The position numbers were made by a program, and so were the translations under genes. From assembly GCF_001434835.1 (NCBI RefSeq), contig NZ_AZDV01000028.1, forward strand, positions 300,363 to 364,362: a DNA stretch of 64,000 nucleotides. The letters are read 5' to 3'. The number at the start of each line of letters is the position of its first letter. The stretch's first letter is position 1. Below, piece after piece: positions 16,592 through 26,440 of the stretch. Below the pieces are notes generated by a model that saw only the letters and a program-made list of their open reading frames with translations, had not been told where the DNA came from and searched no databases. Origin of the DNA: Levilactobacillus acidifarinae DSM 19394 = JCM 15949. GTDB taxonomy: Bacteria > Bacillota > Bacilli > Lactobacillales > Lactobacillaceae.

Positions 16592-17254
16592 TTAGTCCTC
16601 GATTCTAATCAGTTGCTGTAACTTCTGCCGATCGATCAGCCGAATCCTCCCCTTTGTGATCTCGATAATCCCTAGTTCTGCAAGTTGCTTCAAAACCCGA
16701 TTAACGTTACGTAGGGAAGTGTCCACCCGGTAGGTCACCTGTTCACGGGTAATGTACGTTTGGTCCGTCAAATCCGTTAACAGATAAACTCCGATTTGTT
16801 GCCGGGTGGAGTACAGGCTGTACCGTTCCGTTCGTTTAGTTAAATGGTAAATTTGCGCCGATAAATTATAGATTAGGGAATTGGCAAACCGATGATCTCG
16901 CGTCGTCCATTCCCGAAAGTCGGCGTTAGGAATCTGTAACAGGGTCACGGGAGAAATATTAATGATGGACGCACTATAAGGTTGCGCGACAATCGCCTCC
17001 TGTTCCCCGATAAACATTCCCGGTTGATAAATGTCCAACACGACGGACTTACCCGTTTCGGCGGCCAGGTAAACTTTAACCTCACCGGCGACGAGAATGT
17101 AGGTGTTCGGATACTGACTTCCCTGCGCTAACTTAAATTGTTGGGTGTCATACCGTTTAACGGTCATTTTTTCGAGAATCTCCAAAGGCGCCGTTTTAAC
17201 CAATTGATACACTTTTGAATTAGATTGGATGGTTTCGTAAACGCTTGCAAGCAC
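16592..17254 (-). CDS. Crp/Fnr-family transcriptional regulator, 220 aa
   Basis: Residues 25-130 are a cyclic-nucleotide-binding-like beta roll (GSQYPNTYILVAGEVKVYL). A helix and a winged HTH follow (TREQVTYRVDTSLRNVNRVL, about 170-190). No Fe-S cysteines of Fnr are seen, so the effector is unknown. Start is a GTG at 17254 with GAGAGG about 11 bases upstream; the 24-codon extension upstream lacks a ribosome site. It heads the nucleoside phosphorylase/pnuC operon and probably controls it. Relatives of the YeiL type also sit beside nucleoside genes. Confidence 0.83.
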   Translation of the reverse strand: MLASVYETIQSNSKVYQLVKTAPLEILEKMTVKRYDTQQFKLAQGSQYPNTYILVAGEVKVYLAAETGKSVVLDIYQPGMFIGEQEAIVAQPYSASIINISPVTLLQIPNADFREWTTRDHRFANSLIYNLSAQIYHLTKRTERYSLYSTRQQIGVYLLTDLTDQTYITREQVTYRVDTSLRNVNRVLKQLAELGIIEITKGRIRLIDRQKLQQLIRIED

Positions 17255-17371
17255 GGTAAATTCAACCTCTCTATAACTATAGGATAAAGAAAAAATGGTC
17301 ACTTTAATACGAAATATGTCTACCAAATGTAACCGTTTACTCTAATTTTCGCTTAAAACTGATTTTAATTT

Positions 17372-17413
17372 AGGACATTTGTCCTCAACCGTTATTTCTC
17401 TTAAAATAACGGT
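17372..17413. promoter_or_regulatory. Candidate operator and hairpin upstream of the Crp-like gene
   Basis: AGGACA-TT-TGTCCT (17372-17385) is a 6-2-6 inverted repeat, suitable for a dimeric regulator such as the adjacent Crp-like protein. ACCGTTATTT / AAATAACGGT (17388-17413) forms a separate hairpin. Confidence 0.5.
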
Positions 17414-17478
17414 CCGGATTCGGCCACCTCCCTTCATGATTTCTGGTTACCAGATCACCGATTCAATCGATTCCGCTA

Positions 17479-17523
17479 AAAACGGCTCCCGCAAAATCAT
17501 CATGATTTTTCGAGAGCCGTTTA
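17479..17523 (-). terminator. Terminator of the DUF2252 gene
   Basis: On the minus strand AAACGGCTC pairs with GAGCCGTTT and runs on into TTAG. A second inner hairpin (AAAATCAT/ATGATTTT) lies in the loop. Confidence 0.75.
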
Positions 17524-17527
17524 CCGG

Positions 17528-18901
17528 TTAGACGGTCGCGCCCAACCGGTAGTCACAAAATTCTTGATAGTCGGTTTGCACCTGGTCGGCGTACAGCCAG
17601 GCAAACGTGGCGAGTTGGTTGTCAAACGTCTTGCCGTTGTTGCCCACATATCCGCGAATCATCCCCGCCGTGGGACTCGCGGCGTGTGCCATCGCCAGGG
17701 TCCAGGCACAGGTATTGGCGTAGGTCCGGAATTGGTCCCAATCGAGTTGCGTGAGGTCCACGGATTCCTTCATATCCCGGAACTGCCGCACGTAGAAGCT
17801 ACGTTCATGCCCGGCAAAATACCCCAAAAAGACGTCGGACGCCGATTGCAGAATCTTCTGCGAATCCACGATCCGTTGGCCTTCGGTTTGTTCGAACTCG
17901 GCCGTGATGCGGGTCCCCTGCTGACTCCCGCGCCGCCGCGTCGGCAAAGCTTCCTTGACCTGTAAGACCAGGTGTGAGCCGTCGATACTGGTCAATAAGA
18001 TCAGATAACACCGCGACCCGAAACTCCCGACCCCGACACTGTGCCGGACCACGTCGGTGATGTGGTACTGCGACAATAACAGATTGACGTCCGGCCGCAA
18101 CGTTTGCCGGTAGGCCGCGAAGTAGTCCGCCACGTGGGTGGTGAAATCGTCGTCAACGTGCGTGGTACGGGGCGCGTTTTCCCGGAAGCACAGGCCGCCC
18201 CGGACATCTAACGTGGTGAACTTACGTACGACCTGTTCGGAGTCGTGCTTGTTGGCGTGGTTGATCAGATTCATCAGTAGCTTAGAACTATCCTCGTCTA
18301 ACGCACTGGCCTGAATGATTTTCTCGACGTCGTTAGCGGGGTAGAACCGGTTCAGCGTGTTCAGCTCGAACATTTGCTTAATGCTCTTGCGGTAGCTGGC
18401 AACCACCGCCGGTAAGAACTCGCGAATCTTCTTATCCTTGACGTCGTTGGCCTGTGCCGCCAGTAAAACACTGACAAGTAACCGTTTGAGGTCCCACTCC
18501 CAGGGGTTGATTCCCGCTTCGTCAAAGTCGTTCAGATCAAATAACAACCGCCGTTCCGGGGACGCATAGAACCCAAAGTTCCCGATATGCGCATCGCCAC
18601 AGGTAAACGTCAGGATTCCCGAGTTAGGCTGCTGAGCCAGGTCGGCCTCCATCAATTCGGCCGTTCCCCGGAAAAAAGCAAACGCCGAGGCCCCCATCCG
18701 CTGAGTCCGTTCCGGCAACAACTCCGGAATCAACAATTGCCGCACCCGATCCATCATGACGCGGCTGTCCCGCCCCGTGGGTGTAAACTCCCCTAACTGG
18801 TCAAACGACACCTGATTTCGGGCCGCCTTGCCCATCTCACGCAGTTCCGCGATGGTCTTATTGACTTGCACCTTGCCGGTACTAAATTTTGCTGGCGTCA
18901 T
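17528..18901 (-). CDS. DUF2252 family protein, kinase-like fold, 457 aa
   Basis: Matches the DUF2252 family in length and motifs. FTCGDAHIGNFGF (about residues 104-116) resembles the catalytic loop of aminoglycoside-kinase-like proteins, and LLFDLNDFDEAGINPWEWDL (about 125-144) the metal-binding Asp motif. No experimental function is known to me. Start ATG at 18901 with GGGAGG seven bases upstream. Monocistronic: terminator behind, divergent TetR gene upstream. No transmembrane segment, so probably cytoplasmic. Confidence 0.85.
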   Translation of the reverse strand: MTPAKFSTGKVQVNKTIAELREMGKAARNQVSFDQLGEFTPTGRDSRVMMDRVRQLLIPELLPERTQRMGASAFAFFRGTAELMEADLAQQPNSGILTFTCGDAHIGNFGFYASPERRLLFDLNDFDEAGINPWEWDLKRLLVSVLLAAQANDVKDKKIREFLPAVVASYRKSIKQMFELNTLNRFYPANDVEKIIQASALDEDSSKLLMNLINHANKHDSEQVVRKFTTLDVRGGLCFRENAPRTTHVDDDFTTHVADYFAAYRQTLRPDVNLLLSQYHITDVVRHSVGVGSFGSRCYLILLTSIDGSHLVLQVKEALPTRRRGSQQGTRITAEFEQTEGQRIVDSQKILQSASDVFLGYFAGHERSFYVRQFRDMKESVDLTQLDWDQFRTYANTCAWTLAMAHAASPTAGMIRGYVGNNGKTFDNQLATFAWLYADQVQTDYQEFCDYRLGATV

Positions 18902-19087
18902 CACGCCACCTCCCAATGTTCGTTACGTTTTATTCTACCGCAGTGACCGACTAACCCCCATCAAAAAGTCTCACGTCGCCACCCCCAGTTCTAAAGAAAG
19001 CCTAAAGGTCATTGACACCGTCCCGGTCGTTTTCTATACTTGATTATTGTTGAACGACTGTTAAAGAATAAAAAAGAAGGTTTAAGA

Positions 19088-19651
19088 ATGCCCCGCAAAC
19101 GTAGCTTCGACAAGGCCGCCGTGTTGGACCAAATCATGGTCTACTTCTGGCGCAATGGATTTCAAGACACCGGTCTGCGTGAACTGACCGAGTTGACCGG
19201 CGTTCAGGCGCAAAGTCTCTACAACGCCTTTGGCAGTAAGGAAGCCCTGTACGTTCAGGCCATGGAACACTACGTGACCGTGGCCATCGCCAAAGCCGAC
19301 CAGATTCTCGCCAGCGACCGGTCCGCCGAGGAACAGATTGGCGCGCTCTTGATCCTGGATTGGGGCAAGCTCCCCTACCCGGCCGGCTGCATGGTCATCA
19401 GCTCCGGCGAACTCGACCAGGTCAACCCCCAACTCGATACGGTGGCTAACCGCCTCTACGATCACCTGACCGCCTGTTTCCACCGGGTGTTGACCACGAT
19501 GGCCGACTTACGCCCCGGCTTACCACTCGACGGTTTGGCCGCCCAACTATTGACGTTACATAACGGTATCCAGGTCGCCGTACAAGCCGACCACTACCCC
19601 GCCAACGTGCAACAACTCATTGCCACGACGCTACAGACCCTAAAAGCTTAA
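19088..19651 (+). CDS. TetR-family transcriptional regulator, 187 aa
   Basis: N-terminal TetR HTH of the form DTGLRELTELTGVQAQSLYN (about residues 25-45). The C-terminal ligand domain contains a conserved YPAGCMVI segment typical of the TetR_C/YxaF-like group. Start ATG at 19088 with AAGAAGG eight bases upstream; an upstream extension to 19040 lacks a ribosome site. It lies 14 bp before asnB and is probably co-transcribed with it, which is an unusual pairing. The ligand is unknown. Confidence 0.85.
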   Translation: MPRKRSFDKAAVLDQIMVYFWRNGFQDTGLRELTELTGVQAQSLYNAFGSKEALYVQAMEHYVTVAIAKADQILASDRSAEEQIGALLILDWGKLPYPAGCMVISSGELDQVNPQLDTVANRLYDHLTACFHRVLTTMADLRPGLPLDGLAAQLLTLHNGIQVAVQADHYPANVQQLIATTLQTLKA

Positions 19652-19665
19652 GGAGAAAACTATTT

Positions 19666-21546
19666 ATGTGTGGATTTGTTGGTTACCTCAATCAAAAGGA
19701 CGTTCCGGCTACGACCGTCAACGCCATGGCCGACCGGATTAAACACCGGGGGCCCGATGACGAAGCGTACTACCGTGACGAGACCGCCACGATCGGCTTC
19801 CGTCGTCTCTCCATCATCGATTTAGCCCACGGTAAACAACCGATGTACAACCAGGACCGCAGCAAGGTCCTCACCTTTAACGGCGAGATCTACAATTATC
19901 AGGCCATCCGAACCGACCTTCAAGCGCTAGGCTACGTCTTTCAAACCGACGTCGACTCCGAGGTCTTGATTCACGGTTACGATGCCTGGGGACCAAAACT
20001 ACTCGATCATCTGCGGGGAATGTACGCCTTCGTGGTTTACGATCAGGCGACCCAGGAGGTCTTCGGGGCCCGCGACCACTTCGGCATCAAGCCCCTGTAC
20101 TACTACGACGACGGGGAGACCTTCCTGTGGGCGTCGGAAATCAAAGCGTTTTTGGAACACCCGCATTTCAAGAAGGAATTTAACGAAGCCCTGTTACCCA
20201 TTCACCTGAGCTTCGAATTCATCCCCGCGCGCGATACCCTGTTCAAACACGTCTACAAGGTCTTGCCCGGTCAATACTTCGTGCATAAAAACGGTCAAAC
20301 CACCACGCACACCTACTACCACTTCAACTACGACCACATCGACGACACCCAAACGGTAACTGAAGACGCCGCCAAGATTCGTCACCTGGTCGACGAAACG
20401 GTCAGCACGCACATGATTGCCGACGTTGAAGTCGGGAGCTTCCTGTCCAGTGGGATCGACTCCTCCTACGTGCTCAACGAAGCCGCCAAGTTAAAGCCCA
20501 TTCAGTCGTTTTCACTGGGTTTCAACGATTCCAAATACAGCGAACTAAGCTGGTCTAGCGAATTTGCTCAGGAAATTAAACAAAAAAATACGCCGATCAC
20601 CATGACCGGCGACGACTATTTCGACATTCTGCCGACCATCATGTACTACATGGACGAACCCCTCTCCAACCCGTCGGCCATGCAACTGTTCTATCTATCT
20701 CGGGGTACCCGGCAACACGTTAAGGTAGCGTTATCCGGTGAAGGGGCCGACGAGTTTTTCGGCGGCTACAACACCTATCTGGAGGCCATCCCGTTCGAAC
20801 GCTACCAGAAATGGGTTCCCCGGCCGATTCGTCACGGTCTAGGTGCCTTGGCCGAGAAACTCCCCCGCTTCCACGGTCGCCGTTTTCTGGTCCGGGGTGC
20901 CCAACCGCTGAGCGAACGGTACTACCGGGTCAATTACGTTTTTGATTACCACGATCGTAACCAAATTCTCAAGCATCCCGAACTGAATCAAGACGCCGGC
21001 GCCTACACCCAACACCTGTTTAACGACGTCGCCGGGCACGACGAGATGACACAGATGCAATACTTCGATATCAACACCTGGTTGCCCTACGACATCCTGC
21101 ACAAGGCCGACCGAATGAGTATGGCCAATTCGCTCGAACTCCGGACGCCGTTGGTGGACAAAGAAGTCGCGAAGTTTGCGGCCACCATGCCGGTGCACAC
21201 CCGGATTCACGCCGATGAGACCAAGGTAGCCCTGCGTACCGCCGCACTTAGCGAACTCCCCGCTCGCGTGGCCCAGAAAGAAAAGTTAGGGTTTCCCTCC
21301 CCTATCGCCAGTTGGATCAAAGAAGAGCCTTACAAGTCCCGGATCATTGCGGCCTTCACCTCCGACGTGGCCCAGAAATTCTTCAATCCCGACGCTCTAC
21401 TCCACATCCTGGACGAACACCTCAACGGCAAGTCCAGCATGCAAAAGATTTTCACCATTTACACCTTCATCCTGTGGTATCAGGTCTACTTCCCCGAAGA
21501 CACCACGGCACACACCATCGACTTGGTTCACCACACTCAAGTCTAA
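19666..21546 (+). CDS. asnB: Asparagine synthase (glutamine-hydrolysing), 626 aa
   Basis: Converts aspartate, ATP and glutamine to asparagine. Cys2 (MCGFVGYL) is the glutaminase nucleophile of the class II amidotransferase domain (residues 1-190), with RGPDDE and FNGEIYNYQ. The synthetase domain carries the PPi loop SSGIDSSY (about 261-268) and LSGEGADEFFGGY (about 350-362). Normal full length. AAGGAG lies nine bases before the ATG. Second gene of a TetR-asnB unit, ended by a strong terminator. The window also encodes an asparaginase (2.9 kb), so both directions of asparagine metabolism are present. Confidence 0.95.
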   Translation: MCGFVGYLNQKDVPATTVNAMADRIKHRGPDDEAYYRDETATIGFRRLSIIDLAHGKQPMYNQDRSKVLTFNGEIYNYQAIRTDLQALGYVFQTDVDSEVLIHGYDAWGPKLLDHLRGMYAFVVYDQATQEVFGARDHFGIKPLYYYDDGETFLWASEIKAFLEHPHFKKEFNEALLPIHLSFEFIPARDTLFKHVYKVLPGQYFVHKNGQTTTHTYYHFNYDHIDDTQTVTEDAAKIRHLVDETVSTHMIADVEVGSFLSSGIDSSYVLNEAAKLKPIQSFSLGFNDSKYSELSWSSEFAQEIKQKNTPITMTGDDYFDILPTIMYYMDEPLSNPSAMQLFYLSRGTRQHVKVALSGEGADEFFGGYNTYLEAIPFERYQKWVPRPIRHGLGALAEKLPRFHGRRFLVRGAQPLSERYYRVNYVFDYHDRNQILKHPELNQDAGAYTQHLFNDVAGHDEMTQMQYFDINTWLPYDILHKADRMSMANSLELRTPLVDKEVAKFAATMPVHTRIHADETKVALRTAALSELPARVAQKEKLGFPSPIASWIKEEPYKSRIIAAFTSDVAQKFFNPDALLHILDEHLNGKSSMQKIFTIYTFILWYQVYFPEDTTAHTIDLVHHTQV

Positions 21547-21555
21547 AACTAACCT

Positions 21556-21600
21556 AAAAAAATGGACCAGTTCAACTTTGCTTGGGCTGGTCCATTTTTT
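21556..21600. terminator. Bidirectional terminator behind asnB
   Basis: AAAAAATGGACCAG / CTGGTCCATTTTTT. The A and T tracts allow use by asnB and by the convergent 120-aa gene. Confidence 0.9.
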
Positions 21601-21612
21601 AGGTTGTTTTGC

Positions 21613-21975
21613 CTAATCGGTCAACGTTAAGTGCACCTGACTGAATAGGTCGGTAATTCGGTCCCGTTTGTCTGGACCGGCCACCGCCGGATCCTTCAAG
21701 ATGGCTAAGGCCTGATTTCCCACCAACAGCAGATTATCGTTAGCCGGATCGGTATTCCCTAGAAACGAAATTTTCAAGAAGATGTCTAACGTCTTCACAC
21801 TGTCCGGTTCGTCGGCTAAGGCCGCCTGAACCAGCTTCTGTAACACGACGCGCAAGTTCCGTTGCTGATGCTTTTTGGCCTTATAGGCCGTATAGTACGG
21901 TAGAAACAACGCGACAACGACCGCCAAAATTTCGGCGATCGCCGCCACCCACTCCGAGATTGGTCCAATTTCCAT
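21613..21975 (-). CDS. Membrane-anchored small protein, 120 aa
   Basis: One N-terminal membrane helix (WVAAIAEILAVVVALFLPYY, about residues 9-28) is followed by a basic stretch and a cytoplasmic helical domain. The start at 21975 is chosen because GGGGGG lies about eight bases upstream; a start 14 codons earlier has only a weak site. No family recognised. It lies 80 bp behind the pentapeptide-repeat gene on the same strand. Confidence 0.65.
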   Translation of the reverse strand: MEIGPISEWVAAIAEILAVVVALFLPYYTAYKAKKHQQRNLRVVLQKLVQAALADEPDSVKTLDIFLKISFLGNTDPANDNLLLVGNQALAILKDPAVAGPDKRDRITDLFSQVHLTLTD

Positions 21976-22054
21976 GGTCCACGCCCCCCGTCTCAACTTC
22001 TCTTTTTCAGGGGTCATTATACGCGGACGTTTCCCAAAACTAACGGGTCAGCGC

Positions 22055-22645
22055 CTACTTGAGTCGAACACCGAACAAGCCTAAGACCGTACCGGCCTGA
22101 AATGAATTCAGGACCAGCCCCCGTAAGTATTTCGATTCGGGCGTCACTTCCAGTTGGTCAAAGGTACTGGCCGCCAGATCCACGCCGGCTAACGGACTTT
22201 CCCAAAAACTGGCCCGGTCGAGGTCACACTGTTGCGCGATAAAGCCCTGCTTAAAGGTCACGTCGCGGAAATAGGCCTCGCGGAGACTCGCGTTCTGTGC
22301 CGTACAGGCCGTCAGTTTGGCGCCACTCCAGTTGGCGTAATCCGCCCGACAATCGGTTAGCTGCACGGTCTTCCAAACCCCATTGCTGAAGTTAGTGCCA
22401 AGCAAGTTACAGCCCTGAAAGTGACAGCGGTAAAGGACCGCCTGGTTCCAATCCTGATTGGCGAGGTTGAGGGCCTGAAAGGTACAGTCGAGCCATTCGC
22501 TTTGGCTCCAGGTGCCCGTTAAAACACAATTATCAAGGGTCACATCACTCACTTTACTGGGTAGACTAGTCGCCGTTATGGTGCACTCACTGTAGGTTTC
22601 GTAAGGCGTAAGTTGTGTTGCGGTCAGCGTTTGGTGGTCAATCAT
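22055..22645 (-). CDS. Pentapeptide repeat protein, 196 aa
   Basis: Repeats of the A(D/N)Lxx / CxFxx type run through most of the protein (LDCTFQALNLANQDWNQAVL, YRCHFQGCNLLGTNFSNG, LREAYFRDVTF), expected to form a right-handed quadrilateral beta helix. Members that mimic DNA protect gyrase from quinolones; nothing here proves that role. The repeats are irregular with few strict F-x-x positions. AGGAGATGACAGG precedes the start. Confidence 0.85.
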   Translation of the reverse strand: MIDHQTLTATQLTPYETYSECTITATSLPSKVSDVTLDNCVLTGTWSQSEWLDCTFQALNLANQDWNQAVLYRCHFQGCNLLGTNFSNGVWKTVQLTDCRADYANWSGAKLTACTAQNASLREAYFRDVTFKQGFIAQQCDLDRASFWESPLAGVDLAASTFDQLEVTPESKYLRGLVLNSFQAGTVLGLFGVRLK

Positions 22646-22893
22646 CCTGTCATCTCCTATCGGTTAAGACCGAGTATACCCGTCCAAATTCTCGGTTGCC
22701 TGAGAATTTTCTCAGCGTTTAGGACCGTTGGCTTGCCCGCCGATGCACGCAGTTTGGCCGAAACTGCCGTCAAATTTGCCTGAGACGACGCAAACGCGCT
22801 AAATTCTCATTAAACTTTTAGGGAAGGCCGTTAGCTCGGGCTTTTCCCGTGACAATTTAGGCCCCGGAAACACGACTAATTTATACGGCATGA

Positions 22894-23394
22894 TTACGCA
22901 TGAAAGCGGCGGCCCAGGATATCCAGGCTACGCAATTGGCCGTCCATCACGGCCACGTCGGGTAAATGGCCCCAGGTCGTGAAGCCGTTCTTATGAAAGA
23001 GGCCCTGACTGGGCTGATTGTGGTGAAAGATATAGGCCACCACCGTCTTAATCCCCAGCGTGTCTAATTGACCGAACACGAAGTCTAACGCCCGTTGGCC
23101 TAGACCCTGGTGGTGAAAGTCATTGGCGATGTAAATACTGATTTCGGCCGTTTGGTAATAAGCAGGCCGCCCGTAAAACGACTCTAGGCTGACCCAACCG
23201 GCAATGACCGAGTCCTGCGTAAACACCCAAATGGGCCGACTGGTCGGGTCAAACGCGGCAAACCACGCCTGCCGATCCGCCACACTAACGGGCGTTAAAT
23301 CGGCAGTGGCTAACCGACTGGGAATACTTTCATTATAAATGGCCACGATGCGGGGTAAATCCGCACGGGTCGCTAAGCGAAACTTGATGGTCAT
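22894..23394 (-). CDS. GNAT acetyltransferase, phosphinothricin acetyltransferase-like, 166 aa
   Basis: GNAT fold with the acetyl-CoA loop NDFHHQGLGQRALDF (about residues 87-101), preceded by strand YYQTAEISIYI and followed by GIKTVVAYIFHHNQPSQGLFHKNGF-type family sequence. This arrangement resembles the PAT/YncA group acting on amino-acid-like substrates. The ATG at 23394 is preferred to a GTG four codons earlier, which lacks a spaced ribosome site. Monocistronic. Confidence 0.85.
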   Translation of the reverse strand: MTIKFRLATRADLPRIVAIYNESIPSRLATADLTPVSVADRQAWFAAFDPTSRPIWVFTQDSVIAGWVSLESFYGRPAYYQTAEISIYIANDFHHQGLGQRALDFVFGQLDTLGIKTVVAYIFHHNQPSQGLFHKNGFTTWGHLPDVAVMDGQLRSLDILGRRFHA

Positions 23395-23406
23395 AATCTC
23401 CGACAC

Positions 23407-23737
23407 TTCCTTTTGGGGCTTAATTATAGGCCACTCTTATTCGTTACACCACGTCACACGGTCGTGTCAAATTCTCAAGGTAATCGCCCTAAACCGGCCC
23501 TAAATCGGACCCACCTCGTCAGGACGCTTCACCGGTCGCCAGCTTACGGCCACCCGGATTGTCGCTACTTTTCACGGGTCACACGCCCCGGTAAGGTGTC
23601 CCCCACTTTTCAGGATTTTTCAGAAATTAGCGCTTTGACCATTTGCGTATTTTCATTTAGACCCAAACCCGCTATAATCAGGTGAGCCGCCGGGATTAAC
23701 CTCACCGGTAGCGGACCTTTCAAAGGAGGTTGCTTAA
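23407..23737. promoter_or_regulatory. Intergenic region with the potABCD promoter
   Basis: No gene. A -10 TATAAT (about 23673-23678) with TTTTCA 17 bases upstream lies about 60 bases before potA, whose ribosome site is AAAGGAGG. The remaining sequence shows no clear repeat. Confidence 0.5.
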
Positions 23738-24847
23738 ATGAGCCAACCCATTATCGAACTGCGTCACGTCACCCAGAAGTACGGGGCGCAAACCATTCTG
23801 AACAATATCAACTTGACCCTGGAATCGGGGAAGTTTTACACGCTACTGGGACCTTCCGGTTGCGGTAAAACCACGATTCTGCGAACCATCGGGGGCTTCA
23901 ACCAGGTCACGTCCGGGGACGTCTTGTTTGCCGGCCAACGAATCAACGAGTTGCCGGCTAACCGGCGCAACGTGAACACGGTTTTTCAAGACTATGCGCT
24001 CTTCCCGAACATGACCGTGGCCGAAAACGTGGCCTTCGGACTAACCTTAAAGAAGCTGCCCGCCGATGAAATCGCCGACCGCGTCGCTAAAGCCCTTAAG
24101 CTAGTGCAACTCAGCGACTTCGGTGCCCGTGACATTACCGCGTTATCCGGCGGTCAACAGCAACGGATTGCCATTGCTCGGGCCATCGTGATGCAACCTA
24201 AGGTGCTGCTCCTCGACGAACCCCTTTCGGCCCTAGATGCTAAATTACGCCGGGCCATGCAGTACGAGTTGCGCGAGCTACAACAACGCCTGGGGATCAC
24301 CTTTCTGTTCGTGACTCACGATCAGGAGGAGGCCCTAGCGATGAGTGACGAAATCTTCGTGATGAACCACGGCGAGGTCCTGCAGAGTGGTTCGCCCGTC
24401 GACATCTACGACGAACCCATCAACCATTTTGTCGCCGACTTTATCGGGGAGAGTAACATCTTACCGGGGAAGATGGTCGCCGACTACCGGGTCAGCTTTG
24501 ACGGTCACGAGTTTGACTGTGTCGACGCCGGGATTCCCGACCACGAACCCATCGAAATCGTTCTGCGGCCCGAAGACATTACCCTGACCGACCTGGCTCA
24601 CGCCAAGTTACGGGTGACCATCGACACCCAACTCTTCCGGGGGGACTACTACGAAATCAGTGCCACCGACGACCGCGGCCACGACTGGTTGATCCACTCG
24701 GTGCGCCCCGCCCAAGACGGCGCGCGAGTCGGGTTGACCTTTTTGGCCGACGACCTGCACGTAATGCGGCTTCACGAAAAGGAAGCCGAGTTCGACGCGC
24801 GGTTAGAAACCTACGAAGGGACGGAAACCAACCATGACCAAGCGTAA
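23738..24847 (+). CDS. potA: Spermidine/putrescine ABC transporter ATP-binding protein, 369 aa
   Basis: ATPase of the polyamine importer. Walker A is GPSGCGKTT (about 40-48), signature LSGGQQQR (about 139-146), Walker [13 protein letters not shown] (about 157-168) and the switch His in VTHDQEEAL. The C-terminal TOBE domain (about 285-355) is typical of PotA/MalK types. AAAGGAGG precedes the ATG. The stop overlaps the next gene start by 14 bp. First gene of potABCD. Confidence 0.94.
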   Translation: MSQPIIELRHVTQKYGAQTILNNINLTLESGKFYTLLGPSGCGKTTILRTIGGFNQVTSGDVLFAGQRINELPANRRNVNTVFQDYALFPNMTVAENVAFGLTLKKLPADEIADRVAKALKLVQLSDFGARDITALSGGQQQRIAIARAIVMQPKVLLLDEPLSALDAKLRRAMQYELRELQQRLGITFLFVTHDQEEALAMSDEIFVMNHGEVLQSGSPVDIYDEPINHFVADFIGESNILPGKMVADYRVSFDGHEFDCVDAGIPDHEPIEIVLRPEDITLTDLAHAKLRVTIDTQLFRGDYYEISATDDRGHDWLIHSVRPAQDGARVGLTFLADDLHVMRLHEKEAEFDARLETYEGTETNHDQA

Positions 24848-25643
24848 TTTCTGGGGTTACTTCGTGCCCTACGGCCTGTGGTTGGGATTGTTCGTCATCG
24901 CCCCCGTGGCGCTCATCGTCTACCAATCCTTCTTCAACCTGGATCACCAACTCACCCTGACCAACTACGCCGACTACTTTCGGTCGGGCGTCTACCTGAA
25001 AATGACGCTCAATTCCGTCTGGTATGCGTTTTTAATCACGCTTTTCACCGGTCTGATCAGTTACCCGACCGCTTACGTCTTGCATCAGCTCAAGCACCGG
25101 CAGTTGTGGCTCTTACTGGTCATCTTGCCGACATGGATCAATATTTTGCTCAAGGCCTACGCGTTTATCGGGATCTTTAGCCAAGACGGGCTCGCCAACA
25201 CCTTTCTACGCTTCATCGGCTTGGGGCCGCACCAACTGCTATTCACCAACGCGAGCTTCATCTTTGTGGCGACCTACATTCAAATTCCGTTCATGATCCT
25301 GCCCATCTACAACGCCCTTGACGACCTAAACCCGGCGTTTATCAACGCCAGTCAAGACTTGGGCGCCACGCACTGGCAGACCTTTCGCCACGTGATCTTT
25401 CCACTGACCTTACCCGGTGTTAAGGCCGGCATTCAGGCCGTCTTTATCCCCTCATTATCCCTGTTCATGTTGACCCGTCTAATCGGGGGCAATAAGGTGA
25501 TTACCCTGGGGACCGCCATTGAAGAACACTTCTTGACGACCATGAACTGGGGCATGGGCTCGACAATCGGTGTCGTCCTAATTGTCGCCATGATCATCGT
25601 GATGCAACTGACCAACGACCACACCAAGGGGGCGGCGAAATGA
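24834..25643 (+). CDS. potB: Spermidine/putrescine ABC transporter permease PotB, 269 aa
   Basis: Six-helix permease with the EAA loop [20 protein letters not shown] (about 180-199) that docks on PotA. Starts inside the potA 3' end and ends in an ATGA overlap with potC, so the operon is translationally coupled. Confidence 0.93.
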   Translation: MTKRNFWGYFVPYGLWLGLFVIAPVALIVYQSFFNLDHQLTLTNYADYFRSGVYLKMTLNSVWYAFLITLFTGLISYPTAYVLHQLKHRQLWLLLVILPTWINILLKAYAFIGIFSQDGLANTFLRFIGLGPHQLLFTNASFIFVATYIQIPFMILPIYNALDDLNPAFINASQDLGATHWQTFRHVIFPLTLPGVKAGIQAVFIPSLSLFMLTRLIGGNKVITLGTAIEEHFLTTMNWGMGSTIGVVLIVAMIIVMQLTNDHTKGAAK

Positions 25644-26440
25644 AAAAGCTCTCCCGCCTATACCTGGTTTTGGTTTTCATCATCCTTTACGTCCCCATTA
25701 TTTACTTAATCGTCTACTCCTTTAGCCAGGGCGATACCATGACGAACTACCACGGCTTTACCTGGCAACACTACCGCGATTTGTTCGCCGATCCCCGGAT
25801 GCTCGCCATCGTGGCCGACACCCTGCTGGTGGCCCTACTCTCGGCATTAATGGCCACGGCCATTGGAACCCTGGGCGCCCTGAGCATTCAGCGAACGTCT
25901 AAACGGGTCACCCGCGACGTGTTGTTAAACCTCAATAACATCTTGATGGTGTCGCCCGACGTCATCATCGGGGCCAGTTTTCTGATCTTCTTCACCACTT
26001 TAAAAATCCCCTTGGGCTTTGGCTCGGTCCTGCTGAGCCACATCGCCTTTGAAATTCCCATCGTGGTGCTGATGGTGTTACCCCGATTACGAGAAATGTC
26101 GCCAAGCTTGCTGAGTGCCGCCGAGGATCTGGGGGCCACGACCCATCAACTCCTGACCAAGATTATTCTGCCGTTCATCACGCCGGGAATTCTGGCCGGA
26201 TTCTTCATGGCGTTGACCTACTCGTTAGACGACTTCGCCGTGACCTTCTTCGTCACCGGTAACGGCTTTTCCACCCTGTCCGTGGAAATCTACTCGCGCG
26301 CCCGCCAAGGGATCAACCTGGAAATCAACGCACTGTCCGGAGTGATGCTCCTGTTCTCCCTGTTGTTGGTCGGGGGATACTACCTGCTCCAACAGAGTAG
26401 TCGTAAACGACGAGCCCGCAAACGGGAGGTGACACCATGA
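25640..26440 (+). CDS. potC: Spermidine/putrescine ABC transporter permease PotC, 266 aa
   Basis: Second permease subunit with six helices and the EAA loop SAAEDLGATTHQLLTKIILP (about 155-174). The conserved YSLDDFAVTFF segment follows. ATGA overlaps on both sides tie it to potB and potD. Confidence 0.93.
   Translation: MKKLSRLYLVLVFIILYVPIIYLIVYSFSQGDTMTNYHGFTWQHYRDLFADPRMLAIVADTLLVALLSALMATAIGTLGALSIQRTSKRVTRDVLLNLNNILMVSPDVIIGASFLIFFTTLKIPLGFGSVLLSHIAFEIPIVVLMVLPRLREMSPSLLSAAEDLGATTHQLLTKIILPFITPGILAGFFMALTYSLDDFAVTFFVTGNGFSTLSVEIYSRARQGINLEINALSGVMLLFSLLLVGGYYLLQQSSRKRRARKREVTP

Noticed and set aside
20839-21210. Long antisense ORFs inside asnB and other genes
   Set aside because: They are shadows of well-supported genes on the other strand, without ribosome sites or motifs.
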